A stretch of DNA of 50,751 nucleotides. Source: Pseudomonadota bacterium (lineage in GTDB: Bacteria > Bdellovibrionota > Bdellovibrionia > Bdellovibrionales > JACTMU01). The translations under genes and the position numbers were made by a program. The notes beneath the pieces were generated by a model. That model was not told the origin of the DNA. It did no database searches and saw only the letters and a list, made by a program, of their open reading frames with translations. The stretch's first letter is position 1. Every line of letters starts with the position of its first letter. Positions 34,067-43,231 of this stretch are shown one piece after another. The stretch lies in contig JACTMU010000052.1 of NCBI GenBank assembly GCA_014584465.1, positions 1-50,751 of the forward strand, read 5' to 3'.

Positions 34067-34832
34067 TTCCAAGCAGTCCCATGAGAGTGAATGAGTCGCC
34101 ATTAGGGGCAACACCTGTTGAGATGGTCGCACCGTTGCTTTCGTAGGTGATCTGCATCCCCTCGTCAGGCATGGAGAAGTATTGGTAAAGTCCTTGAATT
34201 CCAATGAACATATTGTTTTTGAGGATTGGAATCTCAAGTCCTGCACCAAAATTGACGGCTTGAGCTGAATCGGGGCTTCCAAACCCAAGATCGGTAAAGA
34301 CAACATTTCGATAGAGCTGAGAAATACCAACCTTGGCGTAGGGGCTGAGATCGGCAAGTCCCTTGGTCACATTGTCCGTATTGAAGTAGTACTTAAAGTT
34401 AAGCCCCATATCAGTAAATCCAGCGGTTCCCACCTTAGAGTAAGATCCATAGTTGAAGGCCCAGTGATGGTCTCCGACTTGGTAGCTGAACTCTAAGGCA
34501 AATTGGAGACTGAAGAAGTAGGTGGCAGAGATGCCGTAATGGGCCGCAGGAGAGTAGATCTTTCCCATGTTCTCTGTAAATCCCCGATACCCAAGAAGTA
34601 AGCCGACTGTTAAAAAGCGTCCATTTCGAAAAAAATTGATGTCCTCTTCCTCGTCCGTCTGTTGTTCAAATTCACTGAAATCCGAAAAGGGATCGTAACT
34701 GTCGTCATAGATGGCCACTGGAACAGAGCCCTCAACAAAGGGACCTTGAGCAAGAGCCTCTTTTGAAACGCACGCAAATAAGATGGTGGTGCAGAGAATC
34801 CACATTTGAGCAATCGGACCTTTGAGTCTCAT
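34056..34832 (-). CDS. Outer-membrane beta-barrel protein
   Basis: About 258 residues. A signal peptide (IAQMWILCTTILFACVSKEALAQ) is followed by an acidic linker of about 40 residues (DDSYDPFSDFSEFEQQTDEEED) and about eight amphipathic strands with alternating aromatics, ending FTLMGLLGINF with the terminal Phe typical of OmpA/OmpW-size barrels. The start ATG at 34832 gives a normal signal peptide; a TTG at 34850 is possible. It converges with the BFD gene, overlapping by 11 bases. The ligand is unknown. Confidence 0.75.
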   Translation of the reverse strand: MRLKGPIAQMWILCTTILFACVSKEALAQGPFVEGSVPVAIYDDSYDPFSDFSEFEQQTDEEEDINFFRNGRFLTVGLLLGYRGFTENMGKIYSPAAHYGISATYFFSLQFALEFSYQVGDHHWAFNYGSYSKVGTAGFTDMGLNFKYYFNTDNVTKGLADLSPYAKVGISQLYRNVVFTDLGFGSPDSAQAVNFGAGLEIPILKNNMFIGIQGLYQYFSMPDEGMQITYESNGATISTGVAPNGDSFTLMGLLGINF

Positions 34833-34993
34833 ATGGACTCTTATCGGCAAGTCTTAAAATGAGTTAAGACTTTTGGTAAGTTTCAAATAAAAACATCAGT
34901 ACGTCTGTCTCGTTTTGAGATGAAGCGCAGAGAAGTTCAACACACGACCCGTTTGAGTCCACAGGAATTTCATTAGGGATCCACTGAAATTTT

Positions 34994-35506
34994 TCAGACG
35001 GCCTTCTTTTTGTTTCCTGTATTGGCACTTTTTGGAGTTTTGGCGTTGTCGGCATTCCGTTTCTCTTCAGGATCGAAGGGTGGCGATTCTTGATGTTTTG
35101 ATTGGATCGCGGCGATGGAGTTCATGAGGGATTCATCCACAACATTGTGTCTTAGAAGAAAATTGTTCATGGTGGCAAGCCGAGAGGCAAGTCCACGAGC
35201 AAGTGAAATAAGCCACTGGGGTGCTTGGTTGAACTGCTCTTCAATGGCTTCACGAGAGAGTTTCAGGGCAACCACATCTGTTAGAGCAAGGGCAGAAGCT
35301 GAGTGATTGGAACCACTGATCAGGGCCATCTCCCCAAGGTATTCCCCTGATCCTATGACCCCCAAAGGGAGTCGCTGATCATTTTTTCCGATCTTGTAGA
35401 TTTCAACCTGACCTGAGTCGATGATGTAGAGTGCGTCACACTTCATTCTCTCTTGAATGATCAGTGTCCCTGCTTTGAAAGTGACCTTTTGTGAGCGCTG
35501 TGACAT
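34994..35506 (-). CDS. Cyclic-nucleotide-binding (cNMP) domain protein
   Basis: 170 residues. Residues 8-115 match the Crp-type cNMP-binding beta-roll (FKAGTLIIQERMKCDALYIIDSGQVEIYKI, then GEYLGEMALISGSNHSASALALTD). The phosphate-binding cassette normally has Arg where His now sits in SNHSASA, so classical cAMP binding may be altered. There is no HTH domain, and the C-terminal tail is polar (KRNADNAKTPKSANTGNKKKAV). It may be a sensor for a partner protein. AAAGGAG lies 7 bases before the ATG at 35506. It stands alone and is divergent from purM. Confidence 0.85.
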   Translation of the reverse strand: MSQRSQKVTFKAGTLIIQERMKCDALYIIDSGQVEIYKIGKNDQRLPLGVIGSGEYLGEMALISGSNHSASALALTDVVALKLSREAIEEQFNQAPQWLISLARGLASRLATMNNFLLRHNVVDESLMNSIAAIQSKHQESPPFDPEEKRNADNAKTPKSANTGNKKKAV

Positions 35507-35697
35507 CTCTATCTCCTTTCCAGGTGGCACCTTTCATGGCTTCTAGCTCATTTCTCATTTCAGATCCGGGTCATAGCTCTTATCGGAACGTCATTGCCAA
35601 TGGTTCAGTATAGATATTGATAAGGTAAAATATCTCTGCTAAAAGCCAGGCTTCCATCAAGGTAATGGCAATGAAGGCAAAGGCGGGAGGCGAAGGT

Positions 35698-36726
35698 ATG
35701 CGAGGTGAGTCTCAGGGGCAACCGCTAGATTACAAGAGCGCAGGAGTTGACATCGATGCGGGCGATCGTCTGGTCGAGTGGCTGAAGGAGCTTCCACCCA
35801 TTAAAACCCCCTACACAGAGAACCTGGTTTCGGGGATCGGTGGATTTGCAGCCCTGTTCAGCACCAATTTTCCTGAGTTTAAAGAGGCTCAGGATCCCTG
35901 CTTGGTCAGCTCGACCGATGGAGTTGGCACAAAGCTCAGCGTGGCAGTTCACTTTGGAGAGTTTGGGACCGTTGGACAAGATCTTGTAGCTATGTGTGTT
36001 AACGATCTTCTTTGCTGCGGAGCTACTCCACTCTTCTTTTTGGACTATTACGCTGCAGGTCAATTGAGGGTGCCTGAGATGAAAAGCTTTTTAGCTGGCC
36101 TGCGAGAGGCCTGTCAAACGGCACAAGTTCTCCTCATTGGTGGGGAGACAGCTGAAATGCCTGGTGTCTATCGGGAAGGCGAATTTGACTGTGCCGGTTT
36201 TGCTGTTGGCTTTGTGGATCGACCTAAGGCATTGGGATCTCACCGCGTAAAGGTGGGGAGTCGAGCTCTGGGTGTTTCAAGTACGGGGTTTCATAGCAAC
36301 GGCTTTTCACTTTTGAGAAGAGTTTTTGGCAGTGATCTTAATGATTGGCGAGAGGAGCTTCTTCGACCCACAGCACTCTATACGGCGCTTGCGAAGAGAG
36401 TAAACCCCTACATTCAGGCGATGGCCCATATCACAGGCGGAGGAATTCGAAATGGACTGCGTGTGATTCCACATGGAACTCAGTGGAATCTTCCCTCATG
36501 GAGCTGGCCCGAAGGTTTTGTGGAAGTACAAAAGAGATCAGGACTCTCCGATCAACAGATGCTTGAGACTCTCAATTGTGGCGTGGGACTCGTTCTATTT
36601 TTGGACCCACAGCATGAAGCTAAGGTGGCAAGCATTGTTCAAGAGGAGGGATTTTCAGTCCTAGATCTTGGAGAGATTGAATCAGGAGTAGGTGAACCCA
36701 CAATTGTGGGTTGGAAAGGGAGCTGA
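35698..36726 (+). CDS. purM: Phosphoribosylformylglycinamidine cyclo-ligase
   Basis: 343 residues. It makes AIR from FGAM with ATP in de novo purine synthesis. Seen are the N-terminal LDYKSAGVDIDAGDRLV, ENLVSGIGGFAALF, the SSTDGVGTKL motif, DLVAMCVNDLLCCGATPLFFLDYYA, LIGGETAEMPGVY, and the C-terminal HITGGGIRNGLRVIP and LNCGVGLVL. These are all diagnostic of PurM. The start chosen is the ATG at 35698 with GGGAGG about 9 bases upstream; ATGs at 35665 and 35671 are alternatives. It is the first gene of the purine operon. Confidence 0.95.
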   Translation: MRGESQGQPLDYKSAGVDIDAGDRLVEWLKELPPIKTPYTENLVSGIGGFAALFSTNFPEFKEAQDPCLVSSTDGVGTKLSVAVHFGEFGTVGQDLVAMCVNDLLCCGATPLFFLDYYAAGQLRVPEMKSFLAGLREACQTAQVLLIGGETAEMPGVYREGEFDCAGFAVGFVDRPKALGSHRVKVGSRALGVSSTGFHSNGFSLLRRVFGSDLNDWREELLRPTALYTALAKRVNPYIQAMAHITGGGIRNGLRVIPHGTQWNLPSWSWPEGFVEVQKRSGLSDQQMLETLNCGVGLVLFLDPQHEAKVASIVQEEGFSVLDLGEIESGVGEPTIVGWKGS

Positions 36727-36730
36727 GCAA

Positions 36731-38068
36731 GTGGCGGAGGCTCAAGGCATCACAGATACAGAAACAAAATTGCCGGGTTATGACGTTGTTGCGGTTTCAA
36801 TATTTGGGCGAGGAAACTGGCTTGCCGCCGAGCTTCAGCGACAGGGACTCAAGGTTGCTTTGGTGGATCTTTCAAGAGAGATGGGGCGTTGGACCCCGGA
36901 GGATTGGGAGGGTCCCGTTGGACTCTTTCGCTCAGAGGCCTTAACAGGCTCTCAGTTGGCGCGTCTTTTGGAGGATGATTTTCATAACGAAGTTGAAAAT
37001 GGGTTTACCGTGTGGCCTCCCGGAGGGCCACTGGAGCTCAGGGGACCCATCTCGTCGTTTCTGTTGGACAAGTGGAAAGTTCCTTCAATCTTGCGGACCT
37101 ACCTAGAGAACTACGATTCGCTCTCTGAATCGGAGGCCGAGAGTCTCAGGAGCCATCTCAATGAGTTGGGTTTTGAGCAGGCTTGGCTTGGTCACTTGGC
37201 CCACCAATTGGCTTCAAATTCATTTTGTGGGAACGCATATGGCTTAAACCATGGTACTCCACTTTCACTTTTTTCGGCCCACTCGATTCGAAGAGTCAGT
37301 CGAAAGGGTGTCGAGGACTCACTGAAATGGTGTGAGTCGTTGGGGGTGGATGTTTACAGAAACTCCTCAATCTTAGATCTTTCGATGGTTAAGAACGAGT
37401 TGCATTCGGCCGAGGTGGTCGGCGGTTGGTCAGGTGTGGTGAAGGGATCGAAGTGGATCTGGTCTCTTTCAAGCGAAGAGACCTATCGACTGCCAGAGTT
37501 TACATCAAAGAAACTCTTTCCCTATGGGTATCTTGAATCACAGTGGTGCTGGATGCGCTTTCGAGTCGATCTTGGCACAGGAAATGTGGCCGATGCCCTT
37601 CCAGATAAGTTTGTGGTGATTGGCAACCTGTCGCTTCCCTGGGCCCATAGCAATCTTGTGATTTTGCAAAGGACTCTCTCGAAGGGGCACTTTGATTTTT
37701 GGATTCGAATTCCCACTCAATCCCGATTTCAGAAGGAGTACATCGAGAAATTTTACAACGAAGTGGTGGAGATGTTGCGGGAGAGGCTCCCGGGTGTGTC
37801 CATGGTGAACGTTGAGATGCCTCAAGATTATCTGTACAACTACCTAGAGCTTGGACCACCGCGATTTCCGCTCTATGACCTAAGGGAGCTTCAATCTTTT
37901 CGAAAGAGGCTCTTGAGCAACCTCTTCTTTGATGGTCCCGAATGTGGGACTAATTTGGATTGGGTTGGTCAATTTCGTGTTCAGAATCGAATCTTAGGTG
38001 AAATCATAGAGTGGTGGAGCGGACTTCAGAATCAGATCCTTGAAGAGGGCGGGGAGGCTCAGGTATGA
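36731..38068 (+). CDS. FAD/NAD-binding-like protein of unknown function in the purine operon
   Basis: About 445 residues. It begins at GTG 36731, 5 bases after the purM stop, with AAAGGGAG 7 to 8 bases before it. The N-terminal YDVVAVSIFGRGNWLAAELQRQGLKVALVDL has the beta-alpha-beta pattern of a dinucleotide-binding fold, though the glycines are GxG with the third replaced. The C-terminal GPECGTNLDWVGQFRVQNRILGEIIEW resembles the FAD-closing end of amine-oxidase-like flavoproteins. The middle is unrecognised. The end overlaps purB as ATGA. It is not a known purine gene. An FAD-linked role is inferred only. Confidence 0.62.
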   Translation: MAEAQGITDTETKLPGYDVVAVSIFGRGNWLAAELQRQGLKVALVDLSREMGRWTPEDWEGPVGLFRSEALTGSQLARLLEDDFHNEVENGFTVWPPGGPLELRGPISSFLLDKWKVPSILRTYLENYDSLSESEAESLRSHLNELGFEQAWLGHLAHQLASNSFCGNAYGLNHGTPLSLFSAHSIRRVSRKGVEDSLKWCESLGVDVYRNSSILDLSMVKNELHSAEVVGGWSGVVKGSKWIWSLSSEETYRLPEFTSKKLFPYGYLESQWCWMRFRVDLGTGNVADALPDKFVVIGNLSLPWAHSNLVILQRTLSKGHFDFWIRIPTQSRFQKEYIEKFYNEVVEMLRERLPGVSMVNVEMPQDYLYNYLELGPPRFPLYDLRELQSFRKRLLSNLFFDGPECGTNLDWVGQFRVQNRILGEIIEWWSGLQNQILEEGGEAQV

Positions 38069-39369
38069 TTGAACGTTACTCGCGGCCCCGAATGTCCGAA
38101 GTTTGGTCGCAACAGAATCGATTTGAAAAGATGCTTCAGGTGGAGAAGGCGCTTGCGGTGACTCAAGCTGAAGAGGGGTTGATCCCTATGGCTGCGGCTT
38201 CGGCGATCCAAAAAAAGGGGAGCTTTAAGTTGGAGCGCATCACCCAGATTGAAGCTGAAACTCGTCATGATGTGATTGCTTTTGTCTCTGCTGTTGCTGA
38301 AGAGGTTGGTCCCTATGGTCGGTTTGTCCATTTTGGAGTTACAAGTTCGGACATACTTGATACAGGCCTCAATCTCATCATTTCAGAGGCCTTTGAAGAG
38401 ATTCAAAAATCGATCGATAAACTTGATCGCGCGATTCTTAAAAAAATTCAAAAGCATCGTAGCACCTTGTGCGCGGGTCGGACTCATGGAATGCATGCTG
38501 AACCGACGACCTTTGGGTTGAAGCTCTATGGATTTTTGATGGAGCTTAGAAGAAATCGCGACCGGTTGGAGAGGGCGGTCGAGCAGGTGAAGGTCTGTAA
38601 GCTCAGCGGCGCGGTCGGGACCTACTCTGCGATGAGTCCTCAAATTGAAAAGGGCGTCGCTCGTAGGCTGCGTCTTCGTTGTGAAGATGTGGCCACTCAG
38701 GTGGTTCCACGTGATCGTCACTGTGAGGTGATTGTTGCATTGGCCCTTTTGGGTTCGGGTCTCGAACGGTTGTCGGTAGAACTTCGTCACCTTCAAAGAA
38801 CGGAAGTTTCGGAAGTGTGTGAAGGTTTTTCTAAAGGACAGAAGGGTTCAAGTGCCATGCCTCACAAGAAGAACCCCATCAGTTCTGAGAACATCACAGG
38901 AGCTTCACGGCTTTTGCGATCCTACAGTCATGCGGCCATGGAGAACATAGCGCTGTGGCACGAGCGAGACATCTCCCACTCGTCGGTGGAGCGTGTGATC
39001 TTTCCAGACGCCTTCATTTTGTCCGATTACATTGTGGATCGAATGGCTGGCGTGATGGAAGGTCTTCAAGTCGATGTGGAGAGGATGTGGGAGAATATGG
39101 AGTTTTCTCATGGTCAACTCTTTAGCTCTCATGTGCTTTTGGCGCTTGTTCAAAAGGGTGTGTCACGAGAGGCCGCCTACGTGATGGTTCAAAGATCAAG
39201 CCACTCACTCAAGAAGGGTGAGAGTCTCAAAGGTGCGTTGAGCGAAGATCAAGAGGTTCGAAAGTTGCTTTCGCAAAAAGAGCTTGATGAGATCTTTTCT
39301 GGGAAGAGGCATCTGGAATCGATTGAAAAATTAATTAAGGGATTGTTCAAAAAGGAGAAGCTTGGATGA
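38065..39369 (+). CDS. purB: Adenylosuccinate lyase
   Basis: 434 residues. It splits SAICAR and adenylosuccinate, releasing fumarate. Family motifs seen are ETRHDVIAFVSAV, VHFGVTSSDILDTGLNL, CAGRTHGMHAEPTTFGLKLYGF, and the signature loop KGSSAMPHKKNPISSENITG carrying the catalytic Ser. Length and layout match the short bacterial PurB class. ATGA overlaps join it to both the preceding gene (38065) and the following purC gene (39366), so this is a translationally coupled block. Confidence 0.96.
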   Translation: MIERYSRPRMSEVWSQQNRFEKMLQVEKALAVTQAEEGLIPMAAASAIQKKGSFKLERITQIEAETRHDVIAFVSAVAEEVGPYGRFVHFGVTSSDILDTGLNLIISEAFEEIQKSIDKLDRAILKKIQKHRSTLCAGRTHGMHAEPTTFGLKLYGFLMELRRNRDRLERAVEQVKVCKLSGAVGTYSAMSPQIEKGVARRLRLRCEDVATQVVPRDRHCEVIVALALLGSGLERLSVELRHLQRTEVSEVCEGFSKGQKGSSAMPHKKNPISSENITGASRLLRSYSHAAMENIALWHERDISHSSVERVIFPDAFILSDYIVDRMAGVMEGLQVDVERMWENMEFSHGQLFSSHVLLALVQKGVSREAAYVMVQRSSHSLKKGESLKGALSEDQEVRKLLSQKELDEIFSGKRHLESIEKLIKGLFKKEKLG

Positions 39370-40109
39370 AATCATCGGCTTTACAAAAGGGAAGTTTGAT
39401 CTATGAGGGAAAGGCAAAAAAGATTTTTTCTGTGTCTGATCATAGTGATCTCCTGTGGGTTGAGTTTAAGAACTCATTGACCGCATTCAATGCGGCCAAA
39501 AAGGGTTCGTTTGAGGGTAAGGGCTCGCTCAATCGGAACATCACCTCACTGATCTTTCGTTATCTGCAAAAGAATAAGGTTGAGACCCATTGGGTCTCAG
39601 ATGTTGGTGAGCATGAGATGGTTTCTCGAAAACTCGATATGATTTTGCTTGAGGTTGTGGTGCGAAATGTTTTGGCAGGCTCCACGGCCAAGAAGTTTCA
39701 AATTGAGGAGGGGACACCTCTGGATCGTCCGCTTGTTGAGTTTTTTTACAAGAACGACGTGCTTGGAGATCCTTTTGTCAGTGATGAACAGGCCTTGATG
39801 TTGAAGGCGTCCAGCAATCAACAGGAGCTCAATGAGCTCAAACGGATGGCGCTTACGATCAACGAGGTGCTCATTCCCTTTTTTGCGCAGGTCGGAATTC
39901 GTTTGATCGACTTCAAATTGGAGATGGGTAGATCACAGGGAAAGATTGTTTTGGGAGATGAGATCACTCCGGACAGTTGTCGTTTGTGGCAAGAGGGAAC
40001 CAATGAGAAGTTGGACAAGGATCGCTTTCGTCGAGATTTGGGCCGTGTGAAGGAGAGTTATGAACAAGTCTACAGTTTGTTACAGAGTCGATGGGGTGAG
40101 GTGATATGA
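39366..40109 (+). CDS. purC: SAICAR synthase
   Basis: 247 residues. It joins aspartate to CAIR using ATP. Seen are the N-terminal IYEGKAKKIFSV, FKNSLTAFNAAKKGSFEGKGSLNRNI, EVVVRNVLAGSTAKKF, and the late LIDFKLEMGR..IVLGDEITPDSCRLWQ motif that is specific to PurC. It is joined by ATGA to purB upstream and purS downstream (ATG 40106). Confidence 0.96.
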   Translation: MKSSALQKGSLIYEGKAKKIFSVSDHSDLLWVEFKNSLTAFNAAKKGSFEGKGSLNRNITSLIFRYLQKNKVETHWVSDVGEHEMVSRKLDMILLEVVVRNVLAGSTAKKFQIEEGTPLDRPLVEFFYKNDVLGDPFVSDEQALMLKASSNQQELNELKRMALTINEVLIPFFAQVGIRLIDFKLEMGRSQGKIVLGDEITPDSCRLWQEGTNEKLDKDRFRRDLGRVKESYEQVYSLLQSRWGEVI

Positions 40110-40351
40110 AAATTGGTGTGAGAATAATGCCACGAAATGAGGTGCTCGACACTCAAGGACGTGCTGTTGAAAAGACGTTGGGGCATCACGACTTCAAAGT
40201 TCGCTGCTGTCGTGTGGGTCGTTATGTTGAGATTGATTTGGATGAGAGTGATGAAAGGCGCGGTCTGGATCAAGCTCAAAAGATGACCGAGTTTGTCTTG
40301 CACAATCCTCTCATTGAACGCTACGAGTTGGAAGTGATTCATGAAAAGTAG
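40106..40351 (+). CDS. purS: FGAM synthase subunit PurS
   Basis: 81 residues. PurS bridges PurL and PurQ in the split FGAM synthase of bacteria. The pattern MKIGVRIMPRNEVLDTQGRAVEKTLGHHDFKVRCCRVGRYVEIDLDE matches the family N-terminal KGVLDPQG-type motif and the central strand block. It overlaps purC by ATGA and purQ by 11 bases. Confidence 0.93.
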   Translation: MKIGVRIMPRNEVLDTQGRAVEKTLGHHDFKVRCCRVGRYVEIDLDESDERRGLDQAQKMTEFVLHNPLIERYELEVIHEK

Positions 40352-40997
40352 TGTGGTTGGGATTGTCCGGTTTCCTGGGACCAATTGCGATCGTGACGTG
40401 TGGGAAGCCGTTGAGGCTGAGGGCCATCGAGCCAGATGGCTCTGGCATGCCGATCTCTTTGATGTTCGCAGCGTGGATCGAATCATCCTGGCAGGTGGTT
40501 TTAGCTATGGTGACTATCTACGGGCCGGGGCACTTGCGGCACGAAGTCCGGTGATGAGATCCATTCAAGAGGCTGCCGCACGGGGGACGCCTGTGCTTGG
40601 CATCTGCAACGGATTTCAGATTCTTTGCGAGGTGGGGCTGCTTCCTGGCGCTTTGGTGCTCAACACATCAATGAAGTTCATCGATGAGTGGGCTCCCATT
40701 TCACTTAAGGCAACCAATCGATATTGGGGAGGCTCCCATTTTTCAAAGGGAACAAAGTTGAATCTTCCGATTGCCCATGCAGAGGGTCGATTTTATACAG
40801 AGAATCTTCAAGAACTTTTGGATCGCAATCAAGTTTGGTGGACTTATGAAAACAATCCCAATGGTTCACTTGGGAGTGTGGCTGGTGTGATGAACCGCGA
40901 GGGTCACGTTGCGGGGCTTATGTCTCATCCGGAGCGAGCTGTGGCTGAGTGGATGGGTTGTGAGCAAGGAAAACTTTTTTTCAAATCCGACGTTTGA
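40341..40997 (+). CDS. purQ: FGAM synthase glutaminase subunit PurQ
   Basis: 218 residues, a class I glutamine amidotransferase that supplies ammonia to PurL. Catalytic Cys is in VLGICNGFQIL and the catalytic His/Glu pair is in GLMSHPERAVAEW. The N-terminal VGIVRFPGTNCDRD and the GGFSYGDYLRAGALAA motif are typical. It overlaps purS by 11 bases, and its stop touches the purL start region. Confidence 0.95.
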   Translation: MKSSVVGIVRFPGTNCDRDVWEAVEAEGHRARWLWHADLFDVRSVDRIILAGGFSYGDYLRAGALAARSPVMRSIQEAAARGTPVLGICNGFQILCEVGLLPGALVLNTSMKFIDEWAPISLKATNRYWGGSHFSKGTKLNLPIAHAEGRFYTENLQELLDRNQVWWTYENNPNGSLGSVAGVMNREGHVAGLMSHPERAVAEWMGCEQGKLFFKSDV

Positions 40998-41002
40998 GGG
41001 AG

Positions 41003-43231
41003 ATGGTTTTGGAATTGGATAAACGATTGAAATTTTATCGTCTGAGTCGATCCGAGTATGAACGAATCGAGTCTCTTTTGGGGCGTCCTCCGCAAGGGGT
41101 TGAGTGGGCGCTCTTCTCTGCGCTCTGGAGTGAACACTGCAGTTACAAGAGTTCGCGTGTGCACCTCAAAAAATTTGCTTTTAAATCGGCTCGAGTGCGA
41201 GTGGTCGAGAGTGTGGGTGAAAATGCGGGGATCATCGATTTGGGTGAGGGGGAGAGGGTGGCCTTTAAGATGGAGAGCCACAACCATCCAAGTTTCATCG
41301 AGCCAACACAGGGTGCAGCGACGGGTGTTGGCGGTATTTTGCGAGATATTTTTACGATGGGCGCAAGACCCGTGGCCTCTGCAGATTATCTCTGTTTTGG
41401 TGAGCCGACGGCGGACCGTATGGAAGCCTTGGTTGCAGGGGTTGTGAAGGGGATTGGCGGATATGGAAATTGCGTTGGAGTGCCTACGATCACAGGACAG
41501 ACGGAGTTTCATGCATCCTACAACACCAACATTCTCGTCAATGCAATGAACGTGGGCGTCTTTCAGCCCGAAGACAAGGTGTTTTTATCTAAAGCTTCTG
41601 GTCCTGGGAACTATGTTGTCTATGTTGGGGCCAAGACAGGTCGTGATGGGGTCCATGGGGCAAGTATGGCGAGCGAGTCATTTGATGAGGACTCTGAAAA
41701 GAAACGCCCCAATGTGCAGATTGGAGATCCCTTTTTTGAGAAACTTTTGATTGAGTCGTGCTTGGAGGCCATGTCTGAGAATTTGGTTGTGGCCATTCAA
41801 GACATGGGGGCTGCAGGTCTCACCAGTTCAAGTTTTGAGATGGCGTCCAAGGGCAATGTTGGTTTTGAAATTCATCTGGATCGAGTGCCACTTCGAGACC
41901 CATCCATGTCACCCGAAGAGGTTCTCCTTTCGGAGAGTCAAGAGAGGATGCTTCTCATTTGTGAACCCGAAAAGTTCGATCGATTGAAGTCGATTTTTGA
42001 CCGCTGGGATCTTGATGCCACGGTCATCGGAAACGTCGTCTCGGAACGAAAGGTCACACTCCATTGGAGAGGGGAGACCTTAACATCTCTTGACCCTCAC
42101 CTCCTTGTGGAGGAGGCGCCACTTTATGAGCGTCCATTTAAGATATGGACCTCTCAAAATCGTGTTTCAAAGAGAGAGGAGATCTTTTCCACTCTTCAGA
42201 AGGCATTGGGATCAAAGAGCGGCAGTGAAGTATTAAAGACGATCCTGCGAGATTTTCGAGGAGCCTCTCGCTCGTGGATCTATCGTCAATATGACCAACG
42301 TGTGGGGGCCTCGACTGTTTTGGATGCAGATCACTCCATAGGTGCCCTTCGTTTGAAATCAAGCGGGCGAGGTCTTGGGATGGTTCTGGGATGTCGCCCC
42401 TATTTGATGAGATGGGATGCACGGGTGGGCGCTATGGATGCCATTGTGCATCCGGCTTTGGAGCTTGCAGTTAAGGGCTTTGAGCCACTGGCCGTGACCG
42501 ATTGCCTTAATTTTGGAAACCCGGAGCGGGAGTCCATCATGTCTGAGTTTGTGGCTTCCGTTGAGGCGATGAGCGAAATTTGTAAGGCTTTAGGCACACC
42601 GGTGATCAGTGGGAATGTGAGCTTTTACAACGAAACGTTGGGTAAGAACATCAGCTCCACACCTGCAACAGGAGTTGTGGGTTTAAGGCGAAGCGGTGTG
42701 AATCAGATTCCATCGGACCTCTTTGAGTCTGAGGACGATAAGATCTTTTTGATTCGGTTGCCCCAAGTGACCCTGGGAGGAGCTCTGAATGAAAATCTCT
42801 GCGGTTCGTCATTAGGTGTGGGAGAGTTGGATGCAACTCAATTGGCATCTTTTGTAAATAGAACACTTGAGATCGCAAACCGTTTTCCGATTCGGAGCAG
42901 TCGGGTGGTTGGCAAATTTGGTTTGGCCTACACTTTGGCGCGAATGGGTCGAAAACGAGGTTGTAGAATTTTGGAGGAGGATCTCGGGCGAGTGGGGATC
43001 ACTCAAAAGGAGATGCTCTTTTGTGAAAATCTTTATGAAGCGATTTTAGTTCTTCCAGAGAAGGCGAGTGGAAATTTTTTAAGAGATCTTTCGACCCATG
43101 TGGAGGCTCACTACTTAGGAAGTGTGGGCGGGGATGATCTTCAGATCGGAGAGTGGATTTCTCTGTCCACTCAGGAGATCCAAAAGAGTTATCAACAGGG
43201 ATGGGGAGAGACATTTGAAGCATTGGCATGA
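41003..43231 (+). CDS. purL: FGAM synthase large subunit (small PurL type)
   Basis: About 742 residues, the ATP-dependent subunit that forms FGAM from FGAR. Seen are WSEHCSYKSSR, KMESHNHPSFIEPTQGAATGVGGILRDIFTMGARPVA, GVPTITGQTEFH, DMGAAGLTSSSFEMA, and the later VTDCLNFGNPER and SGNVSFYNETLG. The length (about 740 rather than 1300) fits the PurS/PurQ-dependent form. The start is uncertain: TTG 40994, ATG 41003 or TTG 41009. GAGGGAG at 40996-41002 lies only just before the ATG and 7 bases from the later TTG. Its end overlaps purF by 17 bases. Confidence 0.95.
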   Translation: MVLELDKRLKFYRLSRSEYERIESLLGRPPQGVEWALFSALWSEHCSYKSSRVHLKKFAFKSARVRVVESVGENAGIIDLGEGERVAFKMESHNHPSFIEPTQGAATGVGGILRDIFTMGARPVASADYLCFGEPTADRMEALVAGVVKGIGGYGNCVGVPTITGQTEFHASYNTNILVNAMNVGVFQPEDKVFLSKASGPGNYVVYVGAKTGRDGVHGASMASESFDEDSEKKRPNVQIGDPFFEKLLIESCLEAMSENLVVAIQDMGAAGLTSSSFEMASKGNVGFEIHLDRVPLRDPSMSPEEVLLSESQERMLLICEPEKFDRLKSIFDRWDLDATVIGNVVSERKVTLHWRGETLTSLDPHLLVEEAPLYERPFKIWTSQNRVSKREEIFSTLQKALGSKSGSEVLKTILRDFRGASRSWIYRQYDQRVGASTVLDADHSIGALRLKSSGRGLGMVLGCRPYLMRWDARVGAMDAIVHPALELAVKGFEPLAVTDCLNFGNPERESIMSEFVASVEAMSEICKALGTPVISGNVSFYNETLGKNISSTPATGVVGLRRSGVNQIPSDLFESEDDKIFLIRLPQVTLGGALNENLCGSSLGVGELDATQLASFVNRTLEIANRFPIRSSRVVGKFGLAYTLARMGRKRGCRILEEDLGRVGITQKEMLFCENLYEAILVLPEKASGNFLRDLSTHVEAHYLGSVGGDDLQIGEWISLSTQEIQKSYQQGWGETFEALA

